Program-made: the position numbers and the translations under genes
NCBI GenBank assembly: GCA_003255025.1
Contig: QANY01003987.1
Coordinates: 434,001 to 498,000 of the forward strand
From: Datisca glomerata
Taxonomy: Eukaryota > Streptophyta > Magnoliopsida > Cucurbitales > Datiscaceae
Length of the DNA stretch: 64,000 bases
Reading direction: 5' to 3'
Part shown: piece by piece, positions 15,606 to 26,612 of the stretch
How positions within the stretch are numbered: position 1 is the stretch's first letter
How the letters are laid out: every line of letters starts with the position of its first letter
Notes under the pieces: generated by a model
Database searches by the model: none
What the model was told of the DNA's origin: nothing
The model's input: only the letters and a program-made list of their open reading frames with translations

Positions 15606-16520
15606 AGAAGAGAAAGAAAACAGAAGTTTGTTCTCCTAGAATGGTAAACAGAAGTCTGTTCTCCCAGAATGACACTTCTATGAAGTTTGTTCTTCTAGAT
15701 CCACCAAGAGAATCATTCAATCCCACTATTGCAGTCTTTGGGATTCATTCACCAGCATAATCTTTAATGGGAAAACGCCAAGGAAGGAAAAGGCAAGGCC
15801 TAACTCTTGTCTCCTACCAGAAAAAAGCAAATACCATCGACAACGACTTTTTGAAAAAGAATATGCCCACTATCATCAACATTGAACAACATAATATACT
15901 TTCCCTAAAGTAGATTCCGACTGTATCCCATGATCAATAGTGAAAACATAAAATGACAAATATGCTTTTAACAAAAAGTAGATTCCCATTATCTGCAAAG
16001 ATAAGAAAATAAAGACAAACGAATCCACCTGTCATGGACACACAACCTTATATGCCTTACCTTTTGTATTGTAAAAAGGAAGCCTCACCCTTTGTTGAAG
16101 GCAGATTGAGGTCTACCGCGAATATTAGCTCTCTCTATAAATAATGTACCCCATTTCTCTCTCTCTACAATAATATACTTGAAGATTTTGCACAGCTCTT
16201 CTTCTTGCACTTCTCCTGCTCCTCCTTCCTGATTATCGCCAACATATCTCCTATTACCATCTTATTGTAAGTTTTTAATTTTTATGCAATAATTGTTTAT
16301 AGACATATATGTTAATAATTTTAGTATATAGATCTGTAATGGCCGGGAGGCCACCACCACCACCTAAACAGTAGTATATGAGACCATGTCTGTAGTAATT
16401 TGAAATTGATATAATGTTTAATATAACCCTTAGTATTCATCGATCCATGCTGACTATAGGAGCACTTAATGTGTAATCGGTAAGATTGATGGAAGTACTT
16501 CATGTGTATATATTATCGTA
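15606..16520 (+). promoter_or_regulatory. EPRV promoter/leader, copy A
   Basis: This holds the 3' non-coding end, promoter and leader start of the virus. Repeats of GAAGT-TGTTCTCC lie at 15615-15700 and a TACTTT-AAAGTA palindrome at 15897-15912. A decayed TATA (TATTGTAAAAAGG, 16067-16079) is followed by AAGCCTCACCCTTTGTTGAAGGC-like sequence, a CT-rich leader and a GGCCGGGAGGCC palindrome near 16339. It is colinear with copies B and C. Confidence 0.7.
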
Positions 16521-16534
16521 GAAAGAGAGAGAGA

Positions 16535-17035
16535 GAGACTTCTTCTAGAAACAAAAACAATATTCTCTACCAAGACTTCTTCTAGCAAAACTTGCTAGAA
16601 ATGTCTTTATTTTCACATAACTACATAACCAGTAACTCAAAGGCTTCTTTAACACAATTATTAAATATGACCTTTTACTATCTGAACAGAATCCACAAAC
16701 AGAATCAATGAAGCACAATTCTTTTCATTACAACAGACCAGTATCTTTTTACCAGCAACACTGGTGACAATGTGTACTTAGTGTTCTTGTATAACAGAAA
16801 TCAAGGCAGTGTTCTTGCATTACTTAAACAGTACAATAAAGGCTTCTTCTAGCAAAAAATTAAAGATGACCTTCTTTTAACCGTATATTTTCACCATAAT
16901 AAATTCCTTTACCTATAGTTTACTATCAGTATCTAGTCCATTTATCCATTGTTATCCATATTTGGATTATCCGTATTTGTCCAGAAAAATGAGTCCCAAA
17001 TTGGTCTCTCGTTTGGGGGGGGGGGGNGGGGGGGG
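16535..17035 (+). pseudogene. Shortened EPRV ORF2 remnant
   Basis: Non-coding by stops, but collinear with 21720-22240. It repeats GGCTTCTT-TAGCAAAA phrases, then matches near the end around CCCAAATTGGT-TC-CGTTTGG. A long G run with one undetermined base (17027) follows. It is best read as the tail of another viral unit between promoter copies A and B. Confidence 0.55.
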
Positions 17036-17039
17036 GTAA

Positions 17040-18112
17040 CAGGCATAACAGAATGAAGAAAGAAAACCGAAAAAGAAATTTTAAGAATTTGAACAGAAGT
17101 CTGGTCTCCCAGAATGGCACTTTATGAAGTCTTTTCTCCTAGATCTGATCTGAAGTCTGTTCTCCCATATCCACCAGAAGAATCATTCAATTCCACTATC
17201 TCTAACAGAGAAACGTCGACACAAGTAGGCAAATCCACTTTTAATATCCAACCATCAACAGTAAAAAGCATAAAAGCAGATTTCGACTATCAATAATATC
17301 CCACTATCAACAGTAAAAAGCATAAAAGAACAAATCTACTTTCCTAAAGTAGATTCCCACTACCCGAATAGACAAGAAGATGTTGATGAATGACTCCACC
17401 TGTCAAGGACACATAACCTTATCTGTCTTACTTTTTGTAATATAAAAAGGAAGCCTCACCCTTTGTCGAAGGCACCACAAAATTGCACCTCGCAATTAAC
17501 TTCTCATAGTCTTTCTCTCCCTCTTCTCTCTGTAATAGTCTCGCCCTCTCCTCTGTACAACTACTGCTTATAATATAAAGTTTTGAAGATTTAATACTCT
17601 CTCTCTCTTCTGTAAGTATTCCTATTCTATTTTTAATTTTGTGATTACATCTTGCACGATAGTTTAATTGGTACAACTGCATATTTAATTTTGTTATCCA
17701 ACCGTAGCATTGTAGCGGCCGGAAGACCACCACCACCTAAACAGTAGTATATGAGACCATGTGTGTAGTAATTTAAAATTAATATAATTTTTAATATGAC
17801 CCTTAGTATTCATCGATCCATGCTGACTATATGAGCACTTAATATGTAATCGGTAAGATTGAAGGAAGTACTTCATGTGTATCTAACTAGATAAATGAAG
17901 CAATTGGTATGTAACTAGTGACACGTCAGTTGTCGCGTCTTGGAAAGGTCCGCTAAGCAGAAGAATGCGCCAAGGACTACAAACCCATCTAAATCATTGA
18001 CAGACGTGCTAGTTTACATTGGTGAGCTTCTTGATCTTGTTAGGTTGGTATGAGTTAGCTCCATTGCTTACTGAATGCGCGTTAGTTAGCCCCCAAGTTG
18101 GTATCAAAGTCA
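17040..18112 (+). promoter_or_regulatory. EPRV promoter/leader, copy B
   Basis: Collinear with copy A. GAAGTCTGTTCTCCCA-type repeats lie at 17096-17165 and the palindrome CTACTTTCCTAAAGTAG at 17336-17352. A good TATA (TATAAAAAGG, 17441-17450) is followed by GCCTCACCCTTTG, a CT-rich leader to about 17650 and a GGCCGG motif with CCACCACCACC near 17715-17735. It ends at the primer-binding site at 18099. This copy drives the plus-strand ORF1 remnant. Confidence 0.75.
18099..18112 (+). promoter_or_regulatory. Primer-binding site of plus EPRV copy
   Basis: TGGTATCAAAGTCA differs from the Met-tRNA complement TGGTATCAGAGCCA at two positions. The flanks (TTAGCCCCCAAGT before, TGAATAGTTTTGG after) match those of the minus-strand copy. 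Confidence 0.8.
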
Positions 18113-18179
18113 TGAATAGTTTTGGTTATATTACTATTTATATTCCTTTTAAATTCTACATACATGGTCACCATACATC

Positions 18180-19158
18180 ATGTTTAGGACGATATCTACT
18201 ACATCCCCTACCGTATTTAATACAGTAATGGATTTTTCGCCTAATATTGAATTAAGAAAGCAGTTAAACCAAGATTTTATGCAAGATAAATATCAGGAAT
18301 TTAGAAGCTGGTATTTTACAACCCACACTCTGAAACAACTTGAAACTTTAAAAACACAGTATTATTATCATTTAGATAAAAATCAGTATATTGAATCATT
18401 TCCAGAATGGTATCGTGCGTTTGCACCCAATCTGTACATACATGATAACAATCAATTACATATTTTATCAGGAATCCAAAGAAGTTGGATAATTGCTAGT
18501 GGTAAGACTATACAAGTTGTACCTCTTCCACCTTTATCCTTAAAGCTTGCTCCAGCAAACAATAGGAACGATCATCCTAAACCGTTATTCATCTAACCTA
18601 TGTTGAAATACCAGAAAAATCCATTCAACAGGAACCTGCAAAAGATAAAGATATCTTACCTTTACCAAAATAGAATAATTATCCTGATAATTTCCCTCAG
18701 ACTGAAGGACAACAGTTAACCCATAACAAAGATCAAATTATACCTGACTCAGGTCAACCTAAAACCCTAGATCTTCAACTAGGAAATAAGTTTACCAGAA
18801 TTAAGGATCAAGATCAAATTGATAACAAACATGACAGTTGTGAAGATCAACCCCAAACTATTCAACCAGAAAATGTTGACATAGTTGAACAACCTCCAGC
18901 AATAGTTGAAATAGTTAAACAATTTAGTCAACATAATTATGTTGAGATACCTGAAAACCCCAATCAATAAGAATCAATTCAGGATAAAAAGATTTTACCT
19001 TTAACCAAACAGAATAATCATACCAATATTTTCCTCCAAACAATAGAAAATCAGTTAACCAGTAAAAAAACATCTTATCCTAACAAGGATAAATCTCAAA
19101 TTAAATGTTACAAATGTGGAATAACATGACATTATGCTAATAGATGCAAATCTAATAT
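18180..19158 (+). pseudogene. EPRV ORF1 remnant: N-terminus and coat-protein tail
   Basis: An open segment of 138 codons (18180-18596) starts 68 bases after the primer-binding site. It then jumps directly to a block homologous to 14200-14400 of the minus copy (DFMQDKYQEFRSWYF), so the movement-protein region between is deleted. After a stop comes an acidic Glu/Gln/Pro-rich stretch with stops. The last recognisable piece is the coat-protein CCHC knuckle at about 19105-19155 (CYKCGIT, then a stop in place of the next residue, then HYANRC). Most of the coat-protein body is missing. Confidence 0.78.
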
Positions 19159-19430
19159 ATAATGTTTAATATAACTCTTAGTATTCATTTATCCATGCTA
19201 AATATAAGAGCACTTAATGTGTAATTGGTAAGATTGAAGGAAGTACTTCATATGTATCCAACTAGATTAATGAAGCAATTGGTATGTAACTAGTGACATG
19301 TCAGGTTGTCGAGTCTTGCCAATGTCTGCTAAGAAGAAGAATGCGCCAAGGACCACAAACCCATAAGTTAGCTCTCTCACTTAATGAGTGCACGTTAGTT
19401 AGCCCCCAAGTTGGTATCAAAGTCATGACC
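19157..19430 (+). repeat. Leader fragment inserted inside the viral coding region
   Basis: This stretch repeats 17783-18115 of the leader, including a second degenerate primer-binding site (TGGTATCAAAGTCA, 19412-19425), with an internal deletion of about 60 bases. It lies exactly between the coat-protein zinc-knuckle remnant and the protease remnant, where no leader belongs. It is evidence of duplication or recombination. Confidence 0.82.
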
Positions 19431-19560
19431 CAATCAACCAGAAATAGTTGAAAATGTTGACATACCTGAACAACCTAGTCAAATTGAACTAGTTGAACAA
19501 CCTAGTCAACCAGAAATAGTTGAAATTGTTGAACAACCTAGTCAATAGGAATCGGTAAAA
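19431..19560 (+). repeat. Short coding repeats (Pro-Ser-Gln-Glu-Ile-Val type)
   Basis: GAACAACCTAGTCAA occurs at 19468, 19495 and 19531 within longer imperfect units that encode repeated acidic Glu/Gln/Pro/Val residues. A related unit is at 18850-18960. It looks like an expanded acidic linker of the viral polyprotein. Confidence 0.7.
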
Positions 19561-21213
19561 GCACCTTGCTTAAAACCATGACCCAGAGCATCATTTTAGG
19601 CACACCATTTCTATGTCTTTTAATGCCTATAACTGGAATTGATACTTCTAGTATTCATTCTTATATTGATAACAGGAACATTACTTTTGAGTTCATTACA
19701 ATAACTTACACCAAAGAATTAGATCAAATAAAAGACCTAGTTCAAAATAAAGAAAAACAGCTAAACTTTATTTAGAAAGAAATTCAATTTCTTATAAATG
19801 ATAAAAGAATACAACAACCCTTTCTCCAAAAAAAATTAAAAATTTCATGAATTTCAAACAGAAATTTGTAGTGATATTCCTAATGCCATTTAGAATAGGA
19901 AGAAGCGTATCATATCACTTTCTTATAATCAGAAATCATGAAAGAAATATTTCTACTAAATCTAGACCTAATCAAATGAAGAAAGAATATTTAGAGATAT
20001 ATAAAATAGAAATTGAATCCCTTTTATAGAAAAATTTAATTAGACCAGTCACTCCCCTTAGAGCTGTACATCATTTTATGTTTATAAAAATGCAGAAATT
20101 GAAAGAGGACAATCTCGTTTGGTCATTAACTATAAGCCTCTTAATGATGCCTTACAATGGATTAGGTATCCCGTACCGAATAAGAAAGATCTTCTAGATA
20201 GACTACATGACTCTGTAGTATTTTTTAAATTTGACCTTAAATCAGGATTTTGGCAAATAAAGATAGTTGAACATGATAGGTATGAAACTACCTTTACAAT
20301 ACCATTTGGCCACTATGAATGGAACGCTTTACCTTTTGGTGTTAAAATTGGTCCTTCTGAATTCCAACATATTATGAATGACATTTTTAATGATATGTTA
20401 ATATTCTCATATTCTATTGACCATCATTTTAAACATTTATACATATTTAAACATGTTATTATCAGAAATGGTTTAGTTATTTCTGCTTCTAAGATGCAGT
20501 TATTCCAAACCGAAACAAGATTTTTAGGTTTCAATATTTCTAAAGGAACTATTATTCCTATCAACAGAATTATAGAGTTTGCCTCCAATTTCCTTGATGA
20601 AATTAAGGATAAAACTCAATTGCAGAGATTCTTAGATAGTCTTAATTATATTAGCGACTATTACCCACAATTATACCAGGATACGTGTATCTTGTACAAC
20701 AGACTTAGAAAAGACCTTTCACCTTGGTCACCAGAACACACTCTAGATGTTAAAAAGATTAAATAAAAAATTAAACACTTGTACTGTTTCTCTCTTCCTA
20801 ACCCTCATTCGAAAAAGATAGTTGAAACTGACATATCTAACAAAGGATATGGTGGAATCCTTAAGCAGTTCAATCCTAACAACCAAAAAGAAGAACTCAT
20901 TCGTTTTACTTCAGGAGTCTGGAAAGGACTCGCTTTAAAATATCCTACTATTAAACATGAATGTTTATCAATTGTTAAATGTGTGTTAAAATTTCAAGAT
21001 GGTCTTCTTAATGAATATTTTTTAATTAGAGTTGATTGCTTTGCTGCTAAACATATATTCAACAAGGATGTTCAAAATCTTGCATCTAAACAGATATTTG
21101 CCTCTTGGCAAAGTATATTATCAGTATTTGATTGTGATATTGAATATATCAAAGGTGAACATAATTTTTTACCCGACATTCTAACCCGTGAATATTTACA
21201 GGGATCATCATGA
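19561..21213 (+). pseudogene. EPRV protease end, reverse transcriptase and RNase H remnant
   Basis: After a partial aspartic-protease end (IILGTPFL; the catalytic Asp portion is absent) the RT reads from about 20030. The blocks INYKPLN, YPVPNKKDLL, KFDLKSGFWQI (motif A Asp present), IPFGHYEWNALPFG and FLGFNIS are clear. The tyrosine-x-Asp-Asp catalytic loop is missing: sequence passes from NDIFN straight to DMLIFS near 20385-20405, about ten codons short. After a stop at 20764, RNase H follows (20779-21213) with ETDIS, KHECLSI, RVDCFA and PDILTREYL carrying the usual acidic residues. Upstream stops and the loss of the active loop make it non-functional. Confidence 0.9.
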
Positions 21214-22909
21214 GTAATAGAAATCGTGGTCACGACCGAGGTCGAGGTAGAGAAAATTCTACCAATACTAACAGTAAACAAGATGGTATTTTCTGGCAGT
21301 CAGAATTTTCCAGTCTTAAATAGGCTTCTTCTAGGAAAACTGCTAGATCATAATATATCTATGAGGCGATCATCATAGAAACACCAGCCATGGAGATCAA
21401 ACATACTTTCCATGATCCAAACAGAAATACTAGCCCAATTACTTTTAGTAAGGGTACAATCAGAAATATTATGCCCATTAACCAATGGGGCATACATCCA
21501 CACACTACCCGCAGTCTAGAAATCAGTAATAAAGAAATCAAATTAGTTATTGGGATTACATCGATTCTTTTACCTGTAAATTAGACCTTGTCACTCGCTT
21601 TAATATTTACAAGGATCATCATGAGTAACAAAAATTATGGTCGCGGCTGAGGCCGAGGCAGAGGAAATTCTACCAGTACTAACAGTAAACAAGATGATAT
21701 TTTCTGCCAATCAGAATTTCCCAGTCTTAAAGAGGCTTCTTTTAACAAAACTGCTAAATATGTCCTCCTCTTACCAGAACAGTATACTCATAAAAGTAAA
21801 ACAGAGAGAGACAATTCTCTTCATTGAATCCACAGATGAGCGATGGATGTCAAATACATGGGAAATTAAGAAGAGATACCTTTCAACTTAACAATTTCCC
21901 CCTCATTTTGACCAGTATAAATATATTTATGAGGCGATCATCATAGAAACAACAGCCATGAAGATCAAACATACTTTCCATGATCCAAACAGAAATATTA
22001 GCCCAATTACTTTCAATAAGGCTATAATTAGAAATATTATGCCAATTAACCAATGGGGCATGCATCCACACACAACCCGCAGTCTAGAAATCAGTAATAA
22101 AGAAACCAAATATAGTTATTAGGATTACATTGATTCCTTTACCTATATGTTCTATTACAGAACCCAGTCCATAGTCATACATGGTTCATCTAAATCTGTC
22201 CCAAAATTTTAAAAAATGATATACCAAATTGGTTCCTAGTTTGGTGGGAAAATTTTGGAATAACTGTCGAGACACAACTAGAACAGGTACAACTAGAATT
22301 TGTGGATTGGCAATCTACCTATTCTCGTTTATTAGGAAATAAAGATATGTCAATAACCAAATCTTTAGCCCATTTTTGTATCTAGTTCAGAATCTCATGG
22401 ATCAGGATATAGGATTTACAATGCGACTTCCAAAACAAGATCCCACGACCCATTCGAGTTTTTTACAACAAATGATGGGACAAGGGTATGAACCCTAATT
22501 TACTAGAATTACTTAAATCCATTAAAGCTCATTCCCAAGCTTGCAGTGATGCCATCCCTAAGGCTCTTCTAGCACCATCAGGAAATTCCTTTATCAATGC
22601 TCAAACCGAATTAAAAAGCAATTTCCTAATATTCTAGAAAATGATTTACTTATCAAAACCATCGATTAAATTAAGGAGCAATTCTTCCATGCACTTATTC
22701 TAGAAGACGCATCCATGAAATCAGTAAGTAGTCAAGCACGATTTGACCATGATGACAATACATTCAGTAATCTGGATGGAGAAAGCCAAGAACTAGAATC
22801 ATCTGACCCTACTATTTCAGATTTTTGGGATTCTCTAACAACGCTAATCTCTAAAAAGATGGAACAAGACAAACAAGAACAAGACAAGAAGGGTAAAGCA
22901 AAGTCGTAA
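21210..22909 (+). pseudogene. EPRV ORF2, present as two tandem copies
   Basis: Directly after RNase H an ATG (21211) begins an Arg/Gly-rich protein (MSNRNRGHDRGRGREN) of unknown function. A second, fuller copy begins about 410 bases later (21621) and runs, with many stops, to a lysine-rich end at 22909. Copy 1 lacks an internal segment present in copy 2 (about 21757-21915). The shared block starting TATGAGGCGATCATCATAG occurs at about 21358 and 21926. The product is not recognised; its position matches the second ORF of some Caulimoviridae. Confidence 0.65.
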
Positions 22910-23490
22910 TCGTGTCTCCCATTATCAACAGGATGTCTCCCACTCACAGAAGGTGACACAACTACTTTCATAAAGTAGCTACCCATTATTAACAAATCTA
23001 CTTTTCATAAAGTAGATTCCCACTCCATAAAGTAAAGAAAATAAGGATGAATGACTCTAACTCATCCAAGACACGCCACCTTATCTTTCTTGTTCCTGTA
23101 TCATTACTTTTTGTAGTATAAAAGTGAGCCTCACCCTTTGTTGAAGGCAAAACACTCATGTGCTGAGCTAAAATTAATAATATGCTCTCCATTCTCTGTA
23201 TATTCTCTCTCGAAGCTCTCTTTCTCCACATTATTTCTACCTGGCAACATAATTCTTGAAGAATATTATAGTTGAGGCTCTACATGGAGCCCTGTAAAGC
23301 TCCCTCACCAGTAAGTTTTCTTCCTTTAATTTAAACAATAATTGTTCATGAGACCATGTATGCCATAATTATAATTTAATATAACCATTACTATGACTTT
23401 CAGTATTCATGATTCATGCTAACTATAGGAGCACTCAATGTCTAGCTATTGAGGTTGAGGAAGAAAGTAATGTACATTAAGTAAGTTTCT
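22910..23490 (+). promoter_or_regulatory. EPRV promoter/leader, copy C
   Basis: Third promoter copy. Two palindromes lie at 22962-22978 (CTACTTTCATAAAGTAG) and 22998-23015, with a TATA (TATAAAAG) at 23117-23124. These are followed by GAGCCTCACCCTTTGTTGAAGGC-like sequence, a CT-rich leader and the end block GAGCACT-AATGT near 23430. No coding region follows; a LINE remnant begins instead, so the viral unit is cut here. Confidence 0.72.
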
Positions 23491-23841
23491 ATGTATATAT
23501 TTGTATTCTTTTTTGTAAATTGTGTCATCCTTGACATTTTCTTAAACTTTGTACCATTCATAGTAATTTAATAGAAAATTGTCTATTTACTATGATTTGT
23601 TCTCATCTCATGATATTGATATGGGTCCAAGCCCGAGACCACTTCAATGAGCTTTTTATGTGTGAGTTAAGTTTGGGAATGATATTAACTCTCTCCCACT
23701 TGAGTTTTCCTCTTGGATAGAGGTGATTCTCTCTCTAGGGCTCTCTAAGCTCTGGTGAGGTGATTTTACTCGTTCTTGTCTCGTTGATCTTGGAATCTTG
23801 ATTTTTTTTTTCTGTCATTCTCTCATATTTCTGTTATTATC

Positions 23842-24641
23842 ATGGCAGATGAAGGTAGAGATTTCTCCTGTAACCTTGATAAGGACATAGATGAGATGGC
23901 AAGGAGATTGGCGCTTACTGATATTGAAGAGGAGGATATTGAGATAGTTGAAGAAACAATTTTTAAAGAAGTGGAGATCTATCGTCTAAGTTTAATTGTG
24001 AAAGTTCAATCTGTGAGCAAAGTTGATGGATTAGGATTTCGTGAAGACCTTTTGAAAGCTTGGAATACTGAAGAAGGTGGGAGATTTCTTGAGATTGAAA
24101 ATAAGATTTTCCAAATTATATTCTAGGATTTGGCCAATATGAATTTTGTGATGGAGAATGGCCCTTGGCTTTTTGCTGATCAACCTGTTCTATTTCTTCT
24201 GTGGAGAATGGGAATGAACTAATCTATTGCGTGTTTTAGTTCGAGTCCATTCTGGATTTAACTACATGGATTACCAATTGAATGTAGAGAAAGAAGTGTG
24301 GCAAGGTTATTGGCCAATGGATCGGGAAAATTATTGATATTGAAGAAGGTGTGGTTTGTAATGGGTTTGAACAAAGGAAATTAGTTCATATTAAATTTGA
24401 GATTAATATCAATTTTCCTTTTACTAGAGGTGTCTTTATTCATCATAACGGTTCCAAAATCTGGATTTGGTGCAAATATGAGAGGCTCCCAAACTTTTGC
24501 TTTTTCTGTGGTATTGTGGGAGATGAAGAATTACATTGTTTGACAAGGAAAAATGAGTTAAAAGATGGAAGTATTGTTGAAAACAAATATGGTGACTTGA
24601 TGAAAGCTTTCGATCCGAATCATAGAAGGAGTTGGGGATGA
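23842..24641 (+). pseudogene. LINE ORF1 (DUF4283 / zf-CCHC_4 type) remnant
   Basis: A nucleic-acid-binding ORF1 protein of a plant L1-type LINE. The first frame (23842-24126, starting MADEGRDF) holds the N-terminal DUF4283-like part and ends at a stop. The reading then continues in other frames through a block related to W-I-Q-L-H-GLPIECR (about 24250-24290, with stops) and an open frame 24351-24641. The last frame has a zinc knuckle CFFCGIVGDEELHC in which the expected His is Asp. It is cut about 100 bases later by the copia LTR at 24741. Its possible partner ORF2 is at 33688-36740. Confidence 0.8.
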
Positions 24642-24740
24642 AGATGGGATCAAAAGGGAGGCCACCAGAGCAATTTCTCTTCGAGTCATTAGTCGCGAAC
24701 TGGTTATGATGTTCGGAGCTTCACTAACAGCCATCCGAAG

Positions 24741-26597
24741 TGTTGGAATTATGTACATAAAGTATGATGTAATAACTATTTATGGGTATTTAGTTATTTC
24801 TCTGACATTTTTAATTACTGAATTAATGATTGAATGAAAGTTTTTATTTTAATTAAAGTGTGTTTATAATTTACTCAAGTCCTGGAACTATTGCCAACGT
24901 AAGAAGAGTATTTACTGAGGGATCTTCTAGACAAACTCTTCTGAAATAACTCAGAACGTTATTCGCAGTCTTAGGATTGACTGGATAGTATATCCGATTA
25001 TGACTGTTTGATCGAACCAAAGGATTTCGATCTTGGGGCATGGGAGTTGGGACTCTAATGGTTGACCTAGATATGTTGTGAAACATGTTGAATATACCAG
25101 TAACAAATTAGTTTGGAGTAAAACTGTTTATCTAGTTCTAAAACTAATTGCTACACCTTAAGGGTATTTTTATAATTATCTTAATCCCGAGGTGAATATG
25201 AAACTTGACATAATTAGTTAAGATATTTGATGCGTCGAATGAGTGAGTTCGAATTACTGGATGATACCTCAGCTGTTAGGATCGTGATTCAACTATGTTG
25301 GAGTTACGTAATTCACATATATAGAAATTCGTGGTTAGATTGCAAAATGCAACAATATCACATGCTTTATTGATGGATGTGTGAATAAATTAACCTGGTC
25401 AGGTACTCTGAAATGTATCATTGAATATGACATGGGGAATTATACTAGACAATTCACTCTTATGTATTTCTTATTCACAGTCAATAAAGGAGCTAAGAAA
25501 ATAATAACAATAGGGGTAGAATAGTAATTTTATATCTCACTCTTATTACTGATATTCACGAATGGTAATATGTTAAAATATTCTGTAGGCCGTGAAATAA
25601 AAGTGTTTATTTACACCAATAGAAATGTGGCATGGATGAATCAAGAGTTGATTCAACATCAAACCTATAATGGAGTCGTACGATGTCAGAATTAAATAGG
25701 TCAGAAATTTATAGAGATAAATTCGTCAGGTATTTGAATCCTATAAATTTATTTATGTGGGTACATTCGGTCTTAGGAGTAGTTCATGAGAATTGGAATA
25801 GAAGAAACAACATCAGTTGTACCAAAATGTGTTTTGAGTCAAAATGTATTTTCTGAACCTATATGTGATGAGTGCTGTCACTTAATTAGTGAAGAGCAAT
25901 TAATTAATGTTTAAATTAATTAATTTATTATTTTATAATATTTGGATAATTAGTAAATAAGATAAATTGATTAATTAATTGATGAAGATCAATTTAATAT
26001 ATCAATTTTTTTATTGATGAATTTGTATACAATATTGACTTTAATGGGAGATGCAATGTTTGGCAATTATAAATTATGGGGGTGAATTTGGGTATATGTG
26101 AAAATTCTAAAATTATATAAATATAGGTGATGACATTAGGGTTGTCTAGCCTAAGTGTGTTGACACAACCCTAATCACACATATAAAAAAAAGTTTTTCC
26201 CTCCCCCACTTATTGTTGCCGCCGAAATCACCAGAGGAAGGGAAATTTTTTATTTTTCTTGCTCAATTATTTTGAGAGCCCACACTCAGTTTCTAACCTT
26301 ACGAGATATACTTCTGAATTCCACGAGTGGTTGTTGGTGCGAAGATGGATTCGAGTTCTAGGAAGAATGAAGAAAGCGATACGAATAATAGGATTCCATC
26401 AAATCAGAATTTCTCCGATACAAGAAATGTATAAAATTGTTTATACCTATATTGAACACGTTTAACTTTGTATGCATAACCAGATGTGTGATTTTAATAA
26501 TATGAATAAATTGGTTGATGTAAATTTTTTTGATATTCCGCCTACGAACCGTTCGTGGTTCAATATTTTTTCTCAAATTTTAAAACCCGATCCAACA
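24741..26597 (+). repeat. 5' LTR of copia element (1857 bp)
   Basis: Begins TGTTGGA and ends TCCAACA, a perfect 7-bp terminal inverted repeat with TG...CA ends, followed two bases later by the primer-binding site. The length is large for copia. AT-rich throughout. No second copy is present to date it. Confidence 0.85.
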
Positions 26598-26599
26598 AT

Positions 26600-26612
26600 T
26601 GGTATCGGAGCC
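26600..26612 (+). promoter_or_regulatory. Copia primer-binding site
   Basis: TGGTATCGGAGCC is a one-base variant of the initiator-Met-tRNA complement and sits two bases after the LTR end, the normal copia arrangement. Confidence 0.88.

Larger units (their letters stand above)
12255..23490. mobile_element. Rearranged endogenous pararetrovirus (Caulimoviridae-like) cluster
   Basis: This block is built from pieces of one related plant pararetrovirus. It contains coat-protein and movement-protein region sequence on the minus strand (12360-15401) and an RT/RNase H polyprotein remnant on the plus strand (18180-21213). It also has two copies of a downstream ORF, three promoter/leader copies and three initiator-Met-tRNA primer-binding sites. 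Gene order (upstream region, coat protein with CCHC finger, protease, RT, RNase H, then a second ORF) fits Caulimoviridae; petuvirus- or florendovirus-like is my guess. No integrase is present, as expected. Every ORF is disrupted, so this is a fossil, not a functional genome. Confidence 0.88.

Noticed and set aside
16321..17876. Two similar 60-codon minus-strand ORFs at 16321 and 17694
   Set aside because: They are similar because the viral leader is duplicated. They lie antisense in non-coding leader sequence.
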